A stretch of DNA of 64,000 bases from Jiangella anatolica (GTDB lineage Bacteria > Actinomycetota > Actinomycetes > Jiangellales > Jiangellaceae): the NCBI RefSeq assembly GCF_003236295.1, contig NZ_POTW01000013.1:1-64000 (forward strand), in the 5' to 3' direction. The translations under genes and the position numbers were made by a program. Shown here piece by piece: positions 53,579-62,491 of this stretch (position 1 is the stretch's first letter; the number at the start of each line of letters is the position of its first letter). The notes under the pieces are model-generated. The model saw only the letters and a program-made list of their open reading frames with translations, was not told where the DNA came from and did not search any database.

Positions 53579-55177
53579 TCAGTCGAGCAGGCGGATGCTG
53601 GTGGGGATCGGGTTGACGTAGCCGGCGGCCTCCGCCTCGGCTCGACGCAGATAGAAGACGTCGATCCGGTCGGAGATCGGCACGATGTCGAGGTCGCGGT
53701 AGAGCGCCTGCTCCGCCCGGTTCCAGTAGTCGCACGCCTCGGGCGGCGTCATGGTGGCGGCCTGCGCGACCAGTTCCTCGTAGTCCTCGTTGACGCCCCC
53801 GAGGTTCGTGCCCTCCGGCGGCAGCGGCCCGGACAGGAACGGCACCCAGGCGCTGGGAAGGTAGGCGGTGCCCAGCTGCATGACGGCGTCCCAGTTCCGG
53901 TGCTCGAACAGGACGTCGCTGTAGCCGACGGTGGTGTCGGCGGTGAGGGTGACCTGCGCGCCCAGCGCCTCCCACTTCTGGGCGATCAGCTCCACGGTGG
54001 GCTTCTCGTAGCTCGACGACGACGGCAGGTAGTGCAGGTCGAGCATGAGCGGCGTGCCGTCCTTGACACGGACGCCGTCGGGCCCGCGGACCCAGCCCGC
54101 CTGGTCGAGCAGCGCCTCCGCGGCCCCCGGGTCGTGCTCGGGCAGGTGTCCGCTGACGTTGTCGCCGGCGCAGGCCCTCGGCTCGACCTGCACCAGGCTG
54201 GTGGCCGCCCGGCCGGTTCCGCCGGTCGACACCTGGATCACTTCCTCGAGGTCGAGCGCCTGGACCAGCGCCTGGCGGACCCGTTGGTCCGCGCCCACGC
54301 GGCCGTCGGCCTCGTTCTGGTTGAACCGCAGCCCCGCGCCGGGCGCGGCCACCTCGAGGGTGTCGAAGGACTGTTCCGCGAGCCGCTGCTGGTCCTGTCC
54401 GGAGATCTTGGCGTAGTTCACCTCGCCGGAGAGCAGCAGGTTGGCCGCCGTCGTCTCGTTGGGGACGATCCTGACGACGATGGTGGCCGGGGTTCCCGGC
54501 TCGCTCGTGCCGGCGCCGCCGGGCCCCCACGTGTAGCCGTCGCGGCGAGTGAACGTGTAGCTCTGTCCGGGCACGATGTCGGTAACCACGAACGGCCCGG
54601 TCCCGGCCGACGCCGTCGCCAGCAGGTCCGGGTCCTCCATGCCCGCGCGGCACACGATCGGCAACAGGCCGATCGTGTTCAGCAGGAAGGCGAACGGCTG
54701 CTCGAGGGCGACCGTCACGGTCCTGGTGGCGTCGTCACCCGTGGCGGTCAGCGGGACCGTCGGCGTGTTGATGCCGTACTGGCCCGACCCGTTCTCGGGG
54801 TCGCTGACGTAGCTGATGGCGGCGGCGACGTCGCTCGCGGTCAGGGGAGTGCCGTCGGAGCAGGTGATGTCGTCGCGGAGGACGAACCTGGCCGACAGGG
54901 CGTCCGCGGTCCACTCCTCGGCCAGCCCCGAGACGAACCGCCCGTCCGGTTGGAGGTTCACGAGGGAGTCGTAGGCCAGCCGGTCCACCCGGAAGGCCGT
55001 GCCGCGATAGGGATCGAGCGACCCCAGGTCCTCCAGGAGCGCCATCGTGAACGTGCCGTCCTCGGCGTACGGCACCTCATCTCCCCGACCACCGGACGGG
55101 TCGGACGAGGCGCCGCACCCGGCGGCGACCAGACCTGCGGCGACGAACGCGACGACCAACCCAGACGACCGGCCCAC
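53579..55177 (-). CDS. orphan peptide-binding lipoprotein (family 5)
   Basis: The 532-residue protein has a lipobox VAAGC with the cysteine at residue 21, and the shared blocks LRDDITCSDGTPLTASDVAA, GLLPIVCRAGM, DGYTWGPGG and TPPEACDYWNRAEQ. The GTG at 55177 follows GAGAGGAG. It is the last gene of the leftward operon from 63460 and has no permease neighbour. Confidence 0.88.
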   Translation of the reverse strand: MGRSSGLVVAFVAAGLVAAGCGASSDPSGGRGDEVPYAEDGTFTMALLEDLGSLDPYRGTAFRVDRLAYDSLVNLQPDGRFVSGLAEEWTADALSARFVLRDDITCSDGTPLTASDVAAAISYVSDPENGSGQYGINTPTVPLTATGDDATRTVTVALEQPFAFLLNTIGLLPIVCRAGMEDPDLLATASAGTGPFVVTDIVPGQSYTFTRRDGYTWGPGGAGTSEPGTPATIVVRIVPNETTAANLLLSGEVNYAKISGQDQQRLAEQSFDTLEVAAPGAGLRFNQNEADGRVGADQRVRQALVQALDLEEVIQVSTGGTGRAATSLVQVEPRACAGDNVSGHLPEHDPGAAEALLDQAGWVRGPDGVRVKDGTPLMLDLHYLPSSSSYEKPTVELIAQKWEALGAQVTLTADTTVGYSDVLFEHRNWDAVMQLGTAYLPSAWVPFLSGPLPPEGTNLGGVNEDYEELVAQAATMTPPEACDYWNRAEQALYRDLDIVPISDRIDVFYLRRAEAEAAGYVNPIPTSIRLLD

Positions 55178-55303
55178 GGCAGTGCTCCTCTCGGGTGCCG
55201 ATCACGGTAGGGCGCGCGTCCGCGGCTGCCGTCCTCCATTTCGCGGAAAGGTGGGATGGGTCGTCGTCGCTCCGGACGACCCGAGGCGCCGGTGTGGCGA
55301 CGG

Positions 55304-56707
55304 TCAGCGGCTCACCGCGTCGGTACGCCGGGCCAGCCGCTTGCCCATGTAGACCAGCTGGTAGCCGTCCGGGCCGGGCTCGGAGAAGTGCAGCGCGAAC
55401 GCGGTCTTCGCGTACGCCGGCCCGTGCGAGACCAGCGTGTCCGCCGACGTCGGCACGGCGCGGAACTCCTTCACGTCGGTCATGGTCGGGAACGTCGCGC
55501 CGACGAGGTCGTCGGGCAGCGGGACGAGCCGCACCAGGACGCCGTCGCCGTGGTCGGCGGGACGCACCTCCACGCGCTGGGTCACCCGCTCATAACTGCC
55601 GAGGAACGGGGTGAGGTCGACGTCCGTGCGCGCGGCGCCGATGACCGGCGGTGCCAGCGGCGACGGCCCGGCCGGCAGGACGGCGTCGACGAGATCGGCC
55701 AGCGGCGGCATCCCGGCGATGCTGTTGACGAACGCGGCCAGCGCGAAGTCGTCGTCGGGGGAGATCAGCGCGTAGGCACAGCCGCCCGGAGAGCCGCCGC
55801 CGTGCGAGAACACCCGCCGGCCGTCCTGTTCGTTGTACATCCAGCCCAGGCCGAAGCCGCTGTCCGGGCCGGTGGGATCGGCGCTGGTGGGCGTCCGCAT
55901 CGCGAGCGCCGACGCGGCCGACAGGACGCGCGCGTCGCCGGCGGGGACCAGCCCGTCGGCCAGGTGCATGCGCAGGAACGTCAGCGTGTCGTCGACGGTG
56001 GTGACGATGGTCGTGCCCGGCGCCGCCCACGCGCTGGGGTACATGAACTGCGGCGTCGGCTCGTGCCCGCCGCCGGGCGACGGGAAGCTGCCGATCGCGG
56101 TCCGGTGCAGGATCGCCTCGCGCGGTGAGAACACGGTCCGGCGCAGGCCGAGCGGCTCGATCACCCGCTCCTGGAGCAGCTCGTGGAACGTGCGGCCGGT
56201 CAGGCGGCGCAGCACGATCTCGGCGACGATCCAGCCGATGTTGTTGTACGACGAGACCACGCCGGGCTCGGTGAGCGTCGGCGCCGTCGCGATCCGGGGC
56301 AGGTAGTCCTCGACGCCGTCGGGATACTCGCGCGAGTCGACGAACAGGTCGCTGGTGTCGACGCCGCTGGTGTGGTTCATCAGGTGACGCATCGTGAGCG
56401 ACTTGGCCACCTCGACGTCGGCGCCGAACTGGACGTCCGGGGCGTACGCGACCAGCGGCTGGTCGAGGTCCAGCGTGCCGTCCTCGACGAACGTCATGAG
56501 CAGGGTGGACAGCCAGACCTTGGTGATCGACCCGGTGAGGTAGCCGGTGTCGGCCGCGAACGGCTGCCCGGTGTAGAGGTTCGCGACCCCCGCGGCGGCG
56601 GCCGCGCGCACGCCGTCCTGCCAGGTGGCCACCACCATGCCGGGCACACCGTGCTGCTCGACGATGCTCTCGACGGTGCGCTGCAGTTCGGTCTGGCGAA
56701 GATCCAT
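55304..56707 (-). CDS. beta-lactamase-fold serine hydrolase
   Basis: The 467-residue protein has the active-site SITK (SxxK) near residue 60, the SYNN motif near 153 and HGGG near 307. These are the three motifs of class C beta-lactamase/S12 peptidases. A C-terminal lipocalin-like part follows. No signal peptide is present, so a role in resistance to beta-lactams is unlikely; a cytoplasmic D-aminopeptidase or esterase role fits better. The ATG follows GAGAGGA. Confidence 0.85.
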   Translation of the reverse strand: MDLRQTELQRTVESIVEQHGVPGMVVATWQDGVRAAAAAGVANLYTGQPFAADTGYLTGSITKVWLSTLLMTFVEDGTLDLDQPLVAYAPDVQFGADVEVAKSLTMRHLMNHTSGVDTSDLFVDSREYPDGVEDYLPRIATAPTLTEPGVVSSYNNIGWIVAEIVLRRLTGRTFHELLQERVIEPLGLRRTVFSPREAILHRTAIGSFPSPGGGHEPTPQFMYPSAWAAPGTTIVTTVDDTLTFLRMHLADGLVPAGDARVLSAASALAMRTPTSADPTGPDSGFGLGWMYNEQDGRRVFSHGGGSPGGCAYALISPDDDFALAAFVNSIAGMPPLADLVDAVLPAGPSPLAPPVIGAARTDVDLTPFLGSYERVTQRVEVRPADHGDGVLVRLVPLPDDLVGATFPTMTDVKEFRAVPTSADTLVSHGPAYAKTAFALHFSEPGPDGYQLVYMGKRLARRTDAVSR

Positions 56708-56718
56708 GGTGTGTCCTC

Positions 56719-58140
56719 TCAGGCGGTCTTCGGGTAGTAGCGGAAGCCGGTGTGCAGGCCGGCCCGGCGGGCGCCGTCCGCGGGGACGGCCGCGACCAGG
56801 CCCATGCGGCCGTAGAAGCCGCCCAGCGTCGCCTCGTCGGCCTCGGCGGGCGCGTACTGCCCGGGCGCGACGCCGCGGTAGGGGAGCGGCACGGGATCGG
56901 TCATGCCGGTCGCGTAGGCGAGGCTCTGCGCGGCGTGGTCGTCGTCGTAGGGCTCGCTGTGGCGGGTGAGGACCAGTGCGCCGCCATCCCGCTCGGCCAC
57001 GATCCGGGTCTGGAACGCCCGGTACTCGCCGGCGTCGGCGTCGTCGGCCGGCGTCGGCGTGACGTCGATCGGCGCGATGACGGAGTCGCCGGTGAGCTCC
57101 TCGATCGCGGCCGTGTGCAGCAGGTCGTTCATGACGGCGCGTCCGCCTCCGGTGGCGAAGCTGGCGATGACGGCGTCGTGCTCGGGCAGGATGCCGAAGC
57201 TGGAGACGCCGTTGGGCGATCCGCCGCCGTGCCACGGCGCGGTCGTGCCGGCGATCGGGAACAGCCACCAGCCCAGCCCGATCGGCGGCGCCTGCGGCAG
57301 CCCGATGTCGAACGTCGGCGCCCGCATGGCGTCGACCCACTCCGCCGACAGCACGCGGGTGCCGTTGGGCGCGACGCCGCCGTCCAGGTGCATCCGGCCG
57401 AACGCCATGAGGTCGTCGACGGTGACGATCAGTGTCGAGCCGCCACCGGCCAGCGACTCGCCGAGGGTGAAGCGCGGTGTCGCGCGCAGCGCGCCGGTCT
57501 CGGGGTCGGCGTAGGCGCCGATGGCGGTGCGGCGCAGGAACGCCTGGGTCTGCACGCCGGTGGCACCGGCCATGCCGCACGGCTCGAACAGCTCGCGCTC
57601 GATGGCGAGCTCGAACGGCAGCCCGGTCTGCTCCTCCAGGATCCGCCCGGCCAGCACGAAGCCCGGGTTGGTGTAGTGGATGTAGGTGCCCGGCTCGAAC
57701 AGGACGCTCATGCGCGGCAGGTGCTCGGTGTAGGAACGGCTGGCGTCGCGGCCGCGGACCGGCGTGGGGCACAGGCCGTCGCTGTCGATGCCGTTCGTGT
57801 GGTTGATCAGCATCCGGACGGTGATCGCGGCGGCCGCCTCGGGGTCGGCCAGCGTGAACTCGGGGACGTAGCGCTGCGCCGGCGCGTCGAGGTCGACCGC
57901 GCCTCGCTCCACCAGCCGCAGCAGCGCCGTCGCCACCAGGACCTTCGTCACCGATCCGAGCAGGAAGCCGGTGTCGGTGGTGAACGGCTGACCGGTGTTG
58001 AGGTTCGCGCTCCCGTGCGCGACGGCGACGCGCTCACCGCCGACGGAGACGGCGACGACGGCGCCGGCCACCTTCAGCTCGGCGGAGCGGGTCTCCAGGA
58101 CGTGGGTGAGGCGGTCGCGCAGGGTGCTGAGATCGGCCAT
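56719..58140 (-). CDS. beta-lactamase-fold serine hydrolase
   Basis: The 473-residue protein is a paralogue of the next gene in the operon. It has SVTK near residue 63, an HYTNPGF block in the place of the YxN motif, and HGGGSPNG. It also shares NLNTGQPFTTDTGFLLGS with the NLYTGQPFAADTGYLTGS block of the neighbour. No signal peptide is seen. AGAGGAAG precedes the ATG. Confidence 0.85.
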   Translation of the reverse strand: MADLSTLRDRLTHVLETRSAELKVAGAVVAVSVGGERVAVAHGSANLNTGQPFTTDTGFLLGSVTKVLVATALLRLVERGAVDLDAPAQRYVPEFTLADPEAAAAITVRMLINHTNGIDSDGLCPTPVRGRDASRSYTEHLPRMSVLFEPGTYIHYTNPGFVLAGRILEEQTGLPFELAIERELFEPCGMAGATGVQTQAFLRRTAIGAYADPETGALRATPRFTLGESLAGGGSTLIVTVDDLMAFGRMHLDGGVAPNGTRVLSAEWVDAMRAPTFDIGLPQAPPIGLGWWLFPIAGTTAPWHGGGSPNGVSSFGILPEHDAVIASFATGGGRAVMNDLLHTAAIEELTGDSVIAPIDVTPTPADDADAGEYRAFQTRIVAERDGGALVLTRHSEPYDDDHAAQSLAYATGMTDPVPLPYRGVAPGQYAPAEADEATLGGFYGRMGLVAAVPADGARRAGLHTGFRYYPKTA

Positions 58141-58162
58141 GGCCGGTTCTTCCTCTCTTCTG

Positions 58163-59326
58163 TCAGCCGTTGACGGTCTCGAGGACGCGGAGGAAGTTCT
58201 CGCCGAGGATGCCGGCGATCTGCTCGTCGGTGTAGCCGCGCGCGACCAGGCCGCGGGTGATGTTGACCAGGTCGCGGTAGTCGCGGAATCCCTCCAGGGT
58301 GGCGGTGACGTCGATGTGGTGCTCGGGCCGGAACCCGTTCGCGTTCAGCAGCGGGACGATGAAGCGCTGCTGGAGGTCGTGCGAGTAGCCCAGCGGCCAG
58401 TCGGTGCCGATGCCCGCGTGCTCCCAGCCGACGAGGGCCACGATGTGGTCGATGTGGTCCAGCGTCAGCTCGATGGTCGGCCGCGGGTGGTCGGGCGGCG
58501 CGAGGAACGCCGGCACCGTCACGACACCGATGACGCCGCCGGTCGCGGCGATGGCGCGCAGCTCCTCGTCGCTCTTGGCGCGGTCGTGCCGGTACAGCGC
58601 CTCGGCGCAGGTGTGCGTCGCCAGCACCGGCTGCTCCGACGCGGCACAGGCGTCCAGCGTGGTCTGCCGGCCGGAGTGCGCGGTGTCGACGATGACGCCG
58701 ACGCGGTTGCAGCGCCGGACGAACTCCAGCCCGAAGTGGCTCAGCCCGGCGTCGTACCGTTCGGTGCACCCGGTGCCGACGAAGGTCATCGTGTTGTAGG
58801 CGCAGTCGGCCGTGTGCAGCACGCCGAGCTCGTGTGCGGCGTCGACGAGGTCGAGGTCGCCGAGCCGCAGGCGGTTGAACTGGCACATGCCCCAGAGCGC
58901 GTGCTCGCCGTCGGCGTGCGCCGCGCGGATGTCGTCGGCCCGGCGCACCGCGCGCAGCCAGGGCAGCGCGCGCGTCGTCGCCGTCAGCGAGGCGGCCGCC
59001 TCCAGGATCGCCGCCCGGTCCGAGAGCGTGCAGCCGGTCAGCCCGGCGGTGGCGCCGGAGGCGTCGAACAGCTCGCGGTACTCGGGGAACTCGCCGCGCA
59101 TCGCCTTGCTCACGAGGAAGTCGAAGGCCAGGCCCGCCGCCTGTCCCGGCGCGGCGGCCGCGGCCGCCTCGTACTCCTTGACCAGCTCGTCGGTCCAGAC
59201 GTCGGGCGAGAACGGGCCCTGGTACGTCATGTCGACGATGACGCTGTCGCGGTGCAGGCGGGCGGCGCGGAGCTCCTGCTCGGGGGTGAGCCCGAAGTCG
59301 AAGCTGCCGTACGTGTGCTCCGTCAT
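58163..59326 (-). CDS. M19 dipeptidase-like protein lacking the HxD and Glu metal ligands
   Basis: The 387-residue protein follows the M19 pattern, but the first strand reads VIVDMTYQGPF where active dipeptidases have DxHxD, and the expected bridging glutamate is glutamine in GMCQFNRL. The two later histidines are kept (VDTAHSG and ATHTCAE), as is the end GILGENFLRVLE. Activity as a two-zinc dipeptidase is doubtful; it could be a one-metal enzyme or act on another amide. The ATG follows GAGGAGTGA. Confidence 0.8.
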   Translation of the reverse strand: MTEHTYGSFDFGLTPEQELRAARLHRDSVIVDMTYQGPFSPDVWTDELVKEYEAAAAAAPGQAAGLAFDFLVSKAMRGEFPEYRELFDASGATAGLTGCTLSDRAAILEAAASLTATTRALPWLRAVRRADDIRAAHADGEHALWGMCQFNRLRLGDLDLVDAAHELGVLHTADCAYNTMTFVGTGCTERYDAGLSHFGLEFVRRCNRVGVIVDTAHSGRQTTLDACAASEQPVLATHTCAEALYRHDRAKSDEELRAIAATGGVIGVVTVPAFLAPPDHPRPTIELTLDHIDHIVALVGWEHAGIGTDWPLGYSHDLQQRFIVPLLNANGFRPEHHIDVTATLEGFRDYRDLVNITRGLVARGYTDEQIAGILGENFLRVLETVNG

Positions 59327-59331
59327 GCCCG

Positions 59332-60924
59332 TCACTCCTCGAAGACGCGGATGCTGGTCGGGATCGGGAACGAGAACCCGGACACCTCGGCCTCGGCGCC
59401 ACGCAGGTAGTAGAACGAGGGCCGGAACGCGATCGGGAGCGTGTTGACATCCTGGAACAACGCCTGCTCGGCCTGGTTCCAGTAGGTGCACGACTCCGGG
59501 GCGGTCAGCGTCTGGGCCTGCGCGACCAGCGCCAGGTAGTCCTCGTTCTGGATGCCAGAGACGTTCACCCCGTCCGGCGGCACCGGCCCGGAGGCGTACG
59601 GGATCCACTGGCTGGGCAGGTAGAAGCCGTAGCCGAGCACGAAGACGTCCCAGTTGCCGGCGGCGCCGAGTGCGACCTCGGTGTAGCCGTTGGGCCCGTC
59701 CAGGCTGAGGTCGACGGTCACGCCGAGCTGCTCCCACCGGTCGGCCACCAGCTCGGCCGTCGGCTGGTCGTACCGGTTGGTGGTCGGGATCGCGTGCAGG
59801 TCGATGGTGAGCGGCGTGCCGTCCTTCGCGCGCATGCCGTCGGTGCCGCGCACCCAGCCGGCCTCGTCGAGCAGCGCCTCCGCCGCGGCGACGTCGAACT
59901 CGGGCACCTGGCCGGACACGGTGTCGCCGTCGCACACGTTCGGGTCGAGCGCGACCAGGCCGGTCGCCGCGGTGCCGGTACCGCCGGTGGCGACGGGGAT
60001 GAGCTCGTCGAGGTCCAGGGCCTGGGCGAGCGCGCGCCGGAGGTTCTCGTCCTGCGTCACGCGGCCGTCGCGCTGGTTGAACCACAGCGCCACGCCGGAG
60101 TGGCCCTGGTCCTTGTCCAGACCCTCGGCGTCGAGACGCTGGTGGTCGTCCCCGGTGATCTGGGCGAAGTTCAGCTCGCCCGACAGCAGCAGGTTGGCGG
60201 CCGTCGTCTCGTCGGGGATGACGCGGACGACCACGGTCTTCGGGGTGCCCGGCTCGTCCGTGCCGACGCCGTCGGGGCCCCACGCGTAGTCGTCGCGGCG
60301 GGTGAAGGTGAAGGTCTGCCCGGCCACCACGTCGGTGAGGACGAACGGCCCCGTGCCGTCCGACGCGGCCTGCAGCATCGTCCGGTCCTGCATGCCCTTG
60401 GCGCAGACGATCGGCAGCACCCCGACGGTCTCCAGCAGGAACCCGAACGGCTGCCCGGCGGTCACGGTCACGGTGCGCGTGGCGTCGTCACCGGTCGCGG
60501 TGATCGGGACGGTCGGCGTGTGCAGGCCGTAGAGCACGGCGCCGTTCGCGGGGTCGCTGACATAGGCGATGTCCGCGGCCACCTGCGACGCCGTGAGCGG
60601 CGAGCCGTCGGAGCAGGTCACGTCGTCGCGCAGGGTGAACGTCGCCGTCGTCGCGTCGACCGTCCACTCCTCGGCCAGGCCGGAGACGAAATCGCCGTCC
60701 GGCGTCAGGTTGACCAGCGGGTCGTAGAGCAGGTCGTCGTAGCCGAGCGCGCCGGGGGAGTGGTACGGGTCGAAGGACACCGGGTCGGCCGGCGTCGACC
60801 GGGTGAAGGTGCCGTCGACGGCGTAGCGGGCCTCGTCGTCCTGGCTCGCGGGCGAGTCGGACGAGGCGCCGCAGCCGGCGGCGACGCAGCCGGCGGCGAC
60901 GAGCAGTGCGAACGTTCTACGCAT
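59332..60924 (-). CDS. orphan peptide-binding lipoprotein (family 5)
   Basis: The 530-residue protein has a lipobox VAAGC with the cysteine at residue 18, and the shared blocks LRDDVTCSDGSPLTASQVAA, GVLPIVCAKGM, DYAWGPDG and TAPESCTYWNQAEQ. The ATG at 60924 follows GAGGAGA; an ATG 15 bases earlier has none. It lies between a beta-lactamase-fold hydrolase and an M19-like gene, five bases before the latter. Confidence 0.88.
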   Translation of the reverse strand: MRRTFALLVAAGCVAAGCGASSDSPASQDDEARYAVDGTFTRSTPADPVSFDPYHSPGALGYDDLLYDPLVNLTPDGDFVSGLAEEWTVDATTATFTLRDDVTCSDGSPLTASQVAADIAYVSDPANGAVLYGLHTPTVPITATGDDATRTVTVTAGQPFGFLLETVGVLPIVCAKGMQDRTMLQAASDGTGPFVLTDVVAGQTFTFTRRDDYAWGPDGVGTDEPGTPKTVVVRVIPDETTAANLLLSGELNFAQITGDDHQRLDAEGLDKDQGHSGVALWFNQRDGRVTQDENLRRALAQALDLDELIPVATGGTGTAATGLVALDPNVCDGDTVSGQVPEFDVAAAEALLDEAGWVRGTDGMRAKDGTPLTIDLHAIPTTNRYDQPTAELVADRWEQLGVTVDLSLDGPNGYTEVALGAAGNWDVFVLGYGFYLPSQWIPYASGPVPPDGVNVSGIQNEDYLALVAQAQTLTAPESCTYWNQAEQALFQDVNTLPIAFRPSFYYLRGAEAEVSGFSFPIPTSIRVFEE

Positions 60925-60951
60925 GGGAGCTCTCCTCACTCTTGGGGGCGC

Positions 60952-62469
60952 TCACGACGCGGGCCGGAAGTCGCCGTCGAGGAGGCTCAGCGCCTCGACG
61001 GTCCCGCGCGGCCCCACGGCGAACCGGGCGAACGGGCGCACGTAGGGCACGCCCATCGGCCGGAGCCGGAACACGTCGCCGTGCCAGTGCTCGAGGCGGG
61101 CGGCGAACGCGCCCGCACCGGGGAACGCGAGCAGGAGACCGTCGTCGTCGGCGGTGATCCGGAGGCGTCCGTAGAGACCGTGGTGGTCCTGGTAGTCGCC
61201 GGCGTACCGGGCGGGCGCGAGGGTGGGCCGGGTGCCGGGCAGCCGGGCCGCGCGCAGCGCCGCGGCCTCGTCGTCGTGGGCCCGCTCGGCCGCGCGCCGG
61301 CGGGCGGCCAGCTGGGTGCTCCAGTCCGTCGCCGGCGCGCCGGCGAGGCGGTCGAGCACCCACAGTGAGACGTCGGCGTGGAACGCGAACGGGTCGTAGC
61401 CGTGGGCCGCGCGGTCGAAGCTGGACCGGTCGCCGTTGGCCAGCACGGCCACGCCGATCCGCCGGTCCGGGAGCAGCGAGACCTGGGCGGGGAAGCCGAT
61501 GATGAGCCCGCTGTGCGACACGTGCGGCTCGCCGCGGTACCGCTCGTTGCGCCAGCCGAGCGCGTAGGTCGTGCCCTCGAACGGGAAGCGGGCGGTGTCG
61601 TGCGGGTTCTGCGGGCTGTGCATCTCGCGCAGCGTGTCGCGCCTCAGGATCGGCCGGCCCTCGTTCAGCTGCATGAGCAGCCAGTTCGACAGGTCCGCGG
61701 CGCTGGACACGACGGCCCCGGCCGCCGCCAGCGTGTCGTAGCTCTGCCAGGGCATGCTGCGGGCGGGCCCGTCGCCGAGGCGGTGCGGCATCGCGACGTT
61801 GTCGTCGTGCGCGTCGGTGTGGTGCACCTCGCCGGCCGGCGCGGTGCCGAAGAACGTGGCGGTGACGTGCTTGTCGTCCCAGCGGTCCAGGGCGCTGGTG
61901 CCGCTGCGGGTCATGCCGAGCGGCTCGAGGATCCGGGTCCGGACGAACTCCTGCCAGCTCGTGCCCGAGACCGCCGCGACGACCTGGCCGACGGCGCCGT
62001 ACATGAGGTTGCTGTAGACGTAGGACGCGCGGAACGGCTCGGCCTGGCGCTGGTACCGCATCCGCCGCAGCGCCTCGTCCGGTCCCATGATCTCCATGCC
62101 GGGCGCCCAGACGTCCGGGTGGCCGGTCCGGTGCGCGAGCGCGTCGCGGACGGTGACGGCCTGCGTCAGCCAGGGGTCGTGCAGCCGGAAGCCGGGGAGG
62201 TGGGCGGCCAGCGGGTCGTCCCAGCCCAGCCGCCCCTCGTCGACGAGGATGCCGGCCGCGGCGGCGGTGAACGCCTTGGAGGTGGAGCCGAGCTGGAACA
62301 GCGTGTGCTCGTCGACGCGGTCGCCGCGGCCGGCCTCCTTGACGCCGTGGCCGCCGGCGTGCAGCACGTCGGTCCCGTGGACGACGGTGACGGCGGCGCC
62401 GGGGATGCCCCAGTCGCGCAGGGCCCGCTCGACGTGCTCGTCCAGCCCGGCGATCGTCGTTGTGCCCAT
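60952..62469 (-). CDS. beta-lactamase-fold serine hydrolase with C-terminal DUF3471-like domain
   Basis: The 505-residue protein has GSTSK (SxxK) near residue 62, VYSN near 151 and SHSG near 318. After residue 400 a separate domain follows (ARYAGDYQDHHGLYGRLRIT), like the lipocalin-type DUF3471 domain of S12 peptidases. No signal peptide is seen. It is distinct from the two paralogues at 55.3-58.1 kb. Confidence 0.85.
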   Translation of the reverse strand: MGTTTIAGLDEHVERALRDWGIPGAAVTVVHGTDVLHAGGHGVKEAGRGDRVDEHTLFQLGSTSKAFTAAAAGILVDEGRLGWDDPLAAHLPGFRLHDPWLTQAVTVRDALAHRTGHPDVWAPGMEIMGPDEALRRMRYQRQAEPFRASYVYSNLMYGAVGQVVAAVSGTSWQEFVRTRILEPLGMTRSGTSALDRWDDKHVTATFFGTAPAGEVHHTDAHDDNVAMPHRLGDGPARSMPWQSYDTLAAAGAVVSSAADLSNWLLMQLNEGRPILRRDTLREMHSPQNPHDTARFPFEGTTYALGWRNERYRGEPHVSHSGLIIGFPAQVSLLPDRRIGVAVLANGDRSSFDRAAHGYDPFAFHADVSLWVLDRLAGAPATDWSTQLAARRRAAERAHDDEAAALRAARLPGTRPTLAPARYAGDYQDHHGLYGRLRITADDDGLLLAFPGAGAFAARLEHWHGDVFRLRPMGVPYVRPFARFAVGPRGTVEALSLLDGDFRPAS

Positions 62470-62491
62470 GCGGAGCCCTCGCCTCCCGCCG

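Noticed and set aside
56708-57772. Upstream extension of the 55304-56707 hydrolase frame to an 822-residue protein
   Set aside because: The extension is Arg/Pro-rich shadow sequence of the neighbouring hydrolase gene. The ATG at 56707 has a good ribosome site and matches the family N-terminus.
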